DNA from: Blastochloris tepida
GTDB lineage: Bacteria > Pseudomonadota > Alphaproteobacteria > Rhizobiales > Xanthobacteraceae
Reading direction: 5' to 3'
NCBI RefSeq assembly: GCF_003966715.1
Contig: NZ_AP018907.1
Coordinates: 2,716,001-2,780,000, forward strand
DNA length: 64,000 nt
Numbering within the stretch: position 1 is the first letter of the stretch; each line of letters begins with the position of its first letter. This document shows, piece after piece, positions 60,334 through 64,000 of the stretch. A program made the translations under genes and the position numbers. Below the pieces are notes generated by a model. That model did no database searches, had not been told where the DNA came from, and was given only the letters and a program-made list of their open reading frames with translations.

Positions 60334-61415
60334 TCGGCGGCATCCCGCAGCCGGGCGCCATGGGCGGCGATCTCGCGCCGCATGGTGACAAGGTCGGCCG
60401 CCACCATCTCCCGGACGAGATCCGGAAACGGCGTGGTGTGGCGCCAGCCCAGCGCCTCGTGTGCCTTGGTCGGATCGCCGAGCAGGAGATCGACCTCGGT
60501 GGGGCGGAAATAGCGCGGGTCGATCTCGATCAGCACCTTGCCGGTCTTGGCATCAATGCCGGTCTCATCGACGCCGCTGCCCGTCCAGGCAATGGTGCGG
60601 CCGACCTCGGCGAAGGCCAGCTCGACAAATTCCCGCACCGAATGCGTCTCGCCGGTGGCGAGCACATAGTCGTCCGGCCGATCCTGCTGCAGGATGCGCC
60701 ACATGCCCTCGACATAATCGCGGGCGTGGCCCCAGTCGCGCTTGGCGTCGAGATTGCCGAGATAGAGCCTGTCCTGCAGCCCGAGCTCGATGGCTGCCAC
60801 CGCGCGGGTGATCTTGCGGGTGACGAAGGTTTCGCCGCGGATCGGGCTCTCGTGATTGAACAGGATGCCGTTGGAGGCATGCAGGCCATAGGCCTCGCGA
60901 TAGTTCACGGTGATCCAGTAGGCATAGAGCTTCGCCGCCGCATAGGGGCTGCGGGGATAGAACGGCGTCGTCTCGCGCTGCGGCGTCTCCTGCACCAGGC
61001 CGTACAGCTCGGAGGTCGAAGCCTGATAGAAGCGCGTCTTGGCTTCCAGCTTGAGAATGCGCAGCGCCTCGAGCAGCCGTAGCGTGCCGACGCCGTCGGC
61101 GTTGGCGGTGTATTCCGGCGTCTCGAACGACACCTTCACATGGCTCTGGGCGGCGAGATTGTAGATCTCGTCGGGCTGCGTCTCCTGCACGATACGGATC
61201 AGATTGGTCGAGTCGGTCAGGTCGCCATAATGGGTGAGGAAGCGCACATTCTCCTCGTGCGGATCCTGGTAGAGATGCTCGATGCGCGCGGAATTGAACG
61301 AGGACGACCGCCGCCGCAGGCCGTGGACGAAATAGCCCTTGTCGAGCAGCAGTTCGGCGAGATAGGCGCCGTCCTGCCCGGTGATGCCGGTGATGAGAGC
61401 GACTTTGCTGGTCAT
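60330..61415 (-). CDS. gmd: GDP-mannose 4,6-dehydratase
   Basis: Gmd converts GDP-D-mannose to GDP-4-keto-6-deoxy-D-mannose, the first step of GDP-L-fucose (and GDP-rhamnose) synthesis. The 361-residue product has [34 protein letters not shown] with the catalytic Thr/Ser and Glu, and [10 protein letters not shown] for the Tyr-x3-Lys. [20 protein letters not shown] and [20 protein letters not shown] are hallmarks. The ATG at 61,415 gives the standard N-terminus. It overlaps fcl by 4 bases and follows the GT4 gene by 22 bases. Confidence 0.96.
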   Translation of the reverse strand: MTSKVALITGITGQDGAYLAELLLDKGYFVHGLRRRSSSFNSARIEHLYQDPHEENVRFLTHYGDLTDSTNLIRIVQETQPDEIYNLAAQSHVKVSFETPEYTANADGVGTLRLLEALRILKLEAKTRFYQASTSELYGLVQETPQRETTPFYPRSPYAAAKLYAYWITVNYREAYGLHASNGILFNHESPIRGETFVTRKITRAVAAIELGLQDRLYLGNLDAKRDWGHARDYVEGMWRILQQDRPDDYVLATGETHSVREFVELAFAEVGRTIAWTGSGVDETGIDAKTGKVLIEIDPRYFRPTEVDLLLGDPTKAHEALGWRHTTPFPDLVREMVAADLVTMRREIAAHGARLRDAAE

Positions 61416-61437
61416 GTCGATTCCGAAGGCTGCGCCA

Positions 61438-62688
61438 TCAGGCGCGATGAAGCACGTTCTCCGCCGCGGGCCTGGGCGCGGTGGCGGCGGCGTCGAGCAG
61501 CGCCGTCCAGGTGGCGAGCATCGCTGTCTTCGTGTGATGCGCCTCGAGTGCCACGCGCGCGTTGCGGCCGAGGCGTCGTGTCTCGTCACGCGCATCACGC
61601 AGATGGCGGATCACTTGCGAAAGCTCTGCGCTGTCGCCGATGTCGATTTGCGCGCCGCAATCGTGCCGTCCGACCAACCGCGCTACCTCTCCGTCGCGGT
61701 CGCAGACGGCAAGGATCGGCCGGCCGGCCGCGAGGACTCCATAGACCTTGCTCGGAACGATCAGGCCTTCGACTTCGGGCCGCAGCGACACCCAATGCAC
61801 GTCGCTGACACCGAGCGATTGCGCGAGGCGATCGCGCGGCTGGTAGGGCTTGAAGACGACGTTCGGCAGATTGGCAGCCGCGCGCCGGAACCGCTCGATG
61901 CCATGGCCGCCGCCGATGACAAGGAAGGCGATATCCGGCTCGCCGGCGAGTTCGCGTGCCGCGCCGAGGACTGTCTCGAATTCATGGGCGCGCCCGAGAT
62001 TGCCTGAATAGCCGACGACGAACCTGTCTCCCAATTGCCACTCCTGGCGAAGCGAATTGTCGGCATGATCGATGGGCTCGATCGCCGCATCGTCGCACCA
62101 ATTGGCAATCACCTGGATCGTCTCCGGCGCAACGCTGAGCGAGCGCAATCGCGCCGCCATCCGCTCGCCGATCGCGACATTGGCGGTCGCGGCGCGCAGC
62201 GACCACGTTCTCAGCGCACGCAGCGGCGCTCCACGCCAGCCGGCGAAGGTCTTGAGGCCAAGCTCTGCCGCAACCTCCGGATAGAGATCCTGCAGCCAAT
62301 TGAGGAGGCGCGCGCCCTTGGCCTTCGCCACCATTGCCGCGACGATCGAGATCAGCGGCGGATCGGTCTTGGCAACCACAATATCGCCGCGCCGGACCTC
62401 ATGCGCCAACACAGCAAACGCCGCGATATAGAACGACAAATAATCGACGGCACGACCAACGAGCCCACTTCGGCCGAAGCCGGTGGTCGCCACCCGGCGG
62501 ATGCGAACACCGTTGATCGTCTCGCAAGCCGGCAGCACATCCGCCGGATCGTCGTAGCGCAGCCGACTCGTCACGATCACCACGTCGCGCCCGTCCCGCG
62601 CCAAGCCGAAGGCGAGGTCAGAGACGATCTGGCTCGTGGCGGAGTGGTCCGGATGGAAGAACCGGTTGATGAAGATCAGCCGGGTCAT
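61438..62688 (-). CDS. WbuB-like family 4 glycosyltransferase
   Basis: The 416-residue protein is a GT-B fold transferase of the WbuB (colanic acid/O-antigen) type. The N-terminal domain opens [20 protein letters not shown], and the C-terminal sugar-nucleotide site includes [20 protein letters not shown] and [20 protein letters not shown], with the catalytic Glu region. WbuB transfers fucosamine in E. coli; here GDP-fucose from gmd/fcl could be the donor, though not proven. A 5'-end fragment of a twin gene lies at 63,877-63,937. Confidence 0.88.
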   Translation of the reverse strand: MTRLIFINRFFHPDHSATSQIVSDLAFGLARDGRDVVIVTSRLRYDDPADVLPACETINGVRIRRVATTGFGRSGLVGRAVDYLSFYIAAFAVLAHEVRRGDIVVAKTDPPLISIVAAMVAKAKGARLLNWLQDLYPEVAAELGLKTFAGWRGAPLRALRTWSLRAATANVAIGERMAARLRSLSVAPETIQVIANWCDDAAIEPIDHADNSLRQEWQLGDRFVVGYSGNLGRAHEFETVLGAARELAGEPDIAFLVIGGGHGIERFRRAAANLPNVVFKPYQPRDRLAQSLGVSDVHWVSLRPEVEGLIVPSKVYGVLAAGRPILAVCDRDGEVARLVGRHDCGAQIDIGDSAELSQVIRHLRDARDETRRLGRNARVALEAHHTKTAMLATWTALLDAAATAPRPAAENVLHRA

Positions 62689-62834
62689 TCTGGTAGATCC
62701 ATGGCGGAACGCATCATCATTTGCGCCCGGCTTGTCCTTCTGAGCGAAAATACTTCAACACTCTCGCAACGCTACGTGCTTATCACGCCATATAAATGGA
62801 TATTCCGTCTTTTACATATAGATATGCTTTGGCA

Positions 62835-63806
62835 TCAGCGTACATGCCCTGAACTCCTACAGACATCCACCGAAGCGTCCCCTCCAAACGTCTTGAGCAG
62901 GCATTCAAAAATGGTGGCGTATGCAGCTTGGCCTGCTGCATTGGGATGGATGTCGTCGCGATACAATTCAGTCTTCCAACCGGCCACGGTTTCGACGTCA
63001 AACATAGGAACACCTGTCGACTTCACAATCGATGTCAATCGCGCTCTCTGCTCGATCTCGCTCTCCTCAGCAGCGCCTGCAGTTTCAGTTCGGGTCGGAT
63101 GCAACACGAGGACGACGTTACGGACATTCTTCTGCGCTGCCGCAATCAAATCCCGAAGCGCCGCCTCCCCCTTTTGCCTGCGCTCGTCCGGGGAATAGGT
63201 GACCGACGGAGGGGATGGCTCAGATCTCAAATAAGGACCGAGCGCCGGGATGTGCCTGGGCAAATACCTCGTGATGAGTTCCGACAACGCCGACATCGGA
63301 GATTCTTCAGGAAAATCGTCGCCATAATGCACGCGAAACTCGGGCAGATCCTCCAGGTCGTGCGTACTGACGACGATGAGGGCAGCGTCGGCGTCGAACC
63401 ATCCATGTCTCGTGACATAGGCGAGCAGATTTGCAGGCCCCCAAGAACCTGCTGAAATGTTGCCAACCCAGGCGTTTGCACCGATTTTTCTTGCCAATAC
63501 TTCTGAAGAAATATCCTTTTGATCGGTCAGAGCGCCACCATTGACCACGCTGTCACCGAGCACCAAGACGCGGAAATCGTCCCCATTTTTCGCGGGTGGG
63601 ACTTCAGAAGCTCGCATCGATTTTGAGTTGTAGGAAACAATATTTCCGAAACGTTCGTAGGTTCGCCCGGGTCTGAAGATGTATTCGAGTTCGGCGTCGA
63701 TCACGGTCAGTGGTGGATCGCCTAGACCAAGACCGAATCGAGCAAACGCTTCGGCACCGACGACAGCAATCGCGATGAGTAATGCTATCGTTATAATCCG
63801 CCTCAT
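62835..63806 (-). CDS. SGNH/GDSL-type hydrolase, secreted or membrane-anchored
   Basis: The 323-residue protein has a hydrophobic N-terminal signal (RRIITIALLIAIAVVGAEAF) and an SGNH-hydrolase fold: the nucleophile block VLVLGDSVVNGGALTDQ, a downstream Gly/Asn block and the catalytic Asp-His in DDIHPNAAGQAAY. Such enzymes often add or remove O-acetyl groups on sugars. The gene and its flanks are poorer in GC than the rest of the window. It lies between the GT4 gene and a duplicated piece of that gene. Confidence 0.82.
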   Translation of the reverse strand: MRRIITIALLIAIAVVGAEAFARFGLGLGDPPLTVIDAELEYIFRPGRTYERFGNIVSYNSKSMRASEVPPAKNGDDFRVLVLGDSVVNGGALTDQKDISSEVLARKIGANAWVGNISAGSWGPANLLAYVTRHGWFDADAALIVVSTHDLEDLPEFRVHYGDDFPEESPMSALSELITRYLPRHIPALGPYLRSEPSPPSVTYSPDERRQKGEAALRDLIAAAQKNVRNVVLVLHPTRTETAGAAEESEIEQRARLTSIVKSTGVPMFDVETVAGWKTELYRDDIHPNAAGQAAYATIFECLLKTFGGDASVDVCRSSGHVR

Positions 63807-64000
63807 GGCGCGTTCCTTAAGCTCATCCGAATCTTACCCCCCCCTTGCCAATAATAACGGCGAACGGTGGCGGCGAACCGGCTCGTGGCGGAGTGGTCCG
63901 GATGAAAGAACCGGTTGATGAAGATCAGCCGGGGCATTCCGGCCCGCCTCGTCGTGATCTGTCTGACAATTTGCCGAGGAGTGAGTTGACTCTCACATGG
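63807..64000. other. window end, with a GT4 fragment
   Basis: Apart from the duplicated GT4 5' end (63,877-63,937), the last 194 bases show no gene. AT-rich sequence at 63,820-63,870 is out of character for the window. Confidence 0.4.
63877..63937 (-). pseudogene. 5'-end fragment of a second WbuB-like GT4 gene
   Basis: The minus strand encodes [19 protein letters not shown], matching residues 2-20 of the GT4 at 61,438-62,688 except for three positions. After that the match stops. The pair of matching segments flanks the SGNH gene as direct repeats about 1.2 kb apart, implying a duplication or a past recombination at this locus. Confidence 0.7.

Overview
The window reads as chromosomal DNA of a high-GC alphaproteobacterium of the order Hyphomicrobiales (Rhizobiales). 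Supporting signs are the XRE regulator-metK-trmB order, DUF2336, DUF1127 and invasion-associated locus B proteins, the thrC-M16 peptidase-GNAT order, and several dispersed palindromic repeats of a type common in this order. The genus cannot be fixed from sequence alone.

Region 1 (1-17,400) is mostly core metabolism. It has metK and trmB, a DUF2336 protein, a complete four-gene menaquinol/rhodoquinol-type fumarate reductase operon (frdABCD, minus strand), a family 2 glycosyltransferase, a patatin, aroQ translationally coupled to an orphan ABC-type binding protein, a CPA2 cation/proton antiporter, a MATE exporter, a DUF937 protein and a DUF1127 protein.

Region 2 (17,400-43,700) holds a LysR regulator, a GNAT enzyme overlapping a glutamine-synthetase-like (gamma-glutamylpolyamine synthetase type) gene, and a divergent polyamine-type ABC transporter lacking its binding protein. 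Next come pgi, a higBA toxin-antitoxin locus whose toxin carries an amber stop, tldD, an IalB-like protein, thrC, a mitochondrial-type processing peptidase, RimJ-like and YnfA-like proteins, a secreted hypothetical, an AsmA-like protein, alr, a membrane-anchored metallophosphoesterase, a GntP permease next to a second patatin, gshA, and a stand-alone response regulator.

Region 3 (43,700-64,000) is a surface-glycan region, almost all on the minus strand. Its first block (52,274 to 43,742) encodes two tandem paralogous polytopic membrane proteins, GtrA, a GT2, a nucleotidyltransferase, an unusual flippase-like/aminoglycoside-kinase-like fusion protein and a HAD phosphatase; the last three overlap by 4 bases. 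Two nearly identical IS66-family elements in opposite orientation follow, each with its own perfect 8-bp target duplication, then tRNA-Gly(GCC). The second block (63,806 to 59,377) encodes an SGNH hydrolase, a WbuB-like GT4, gmd and fcl (GDP-L-fucose synthesis), with remnants of a nucleotide-sugar dehydrogenase and of a second GT4. The region looks like a recombining polysaccharide locus. The fusion protein with its NTP-transferase and phosphatase partners is the best candidate for an undescribed activity, perhaps making an activated head group or sugar for the cell surface.
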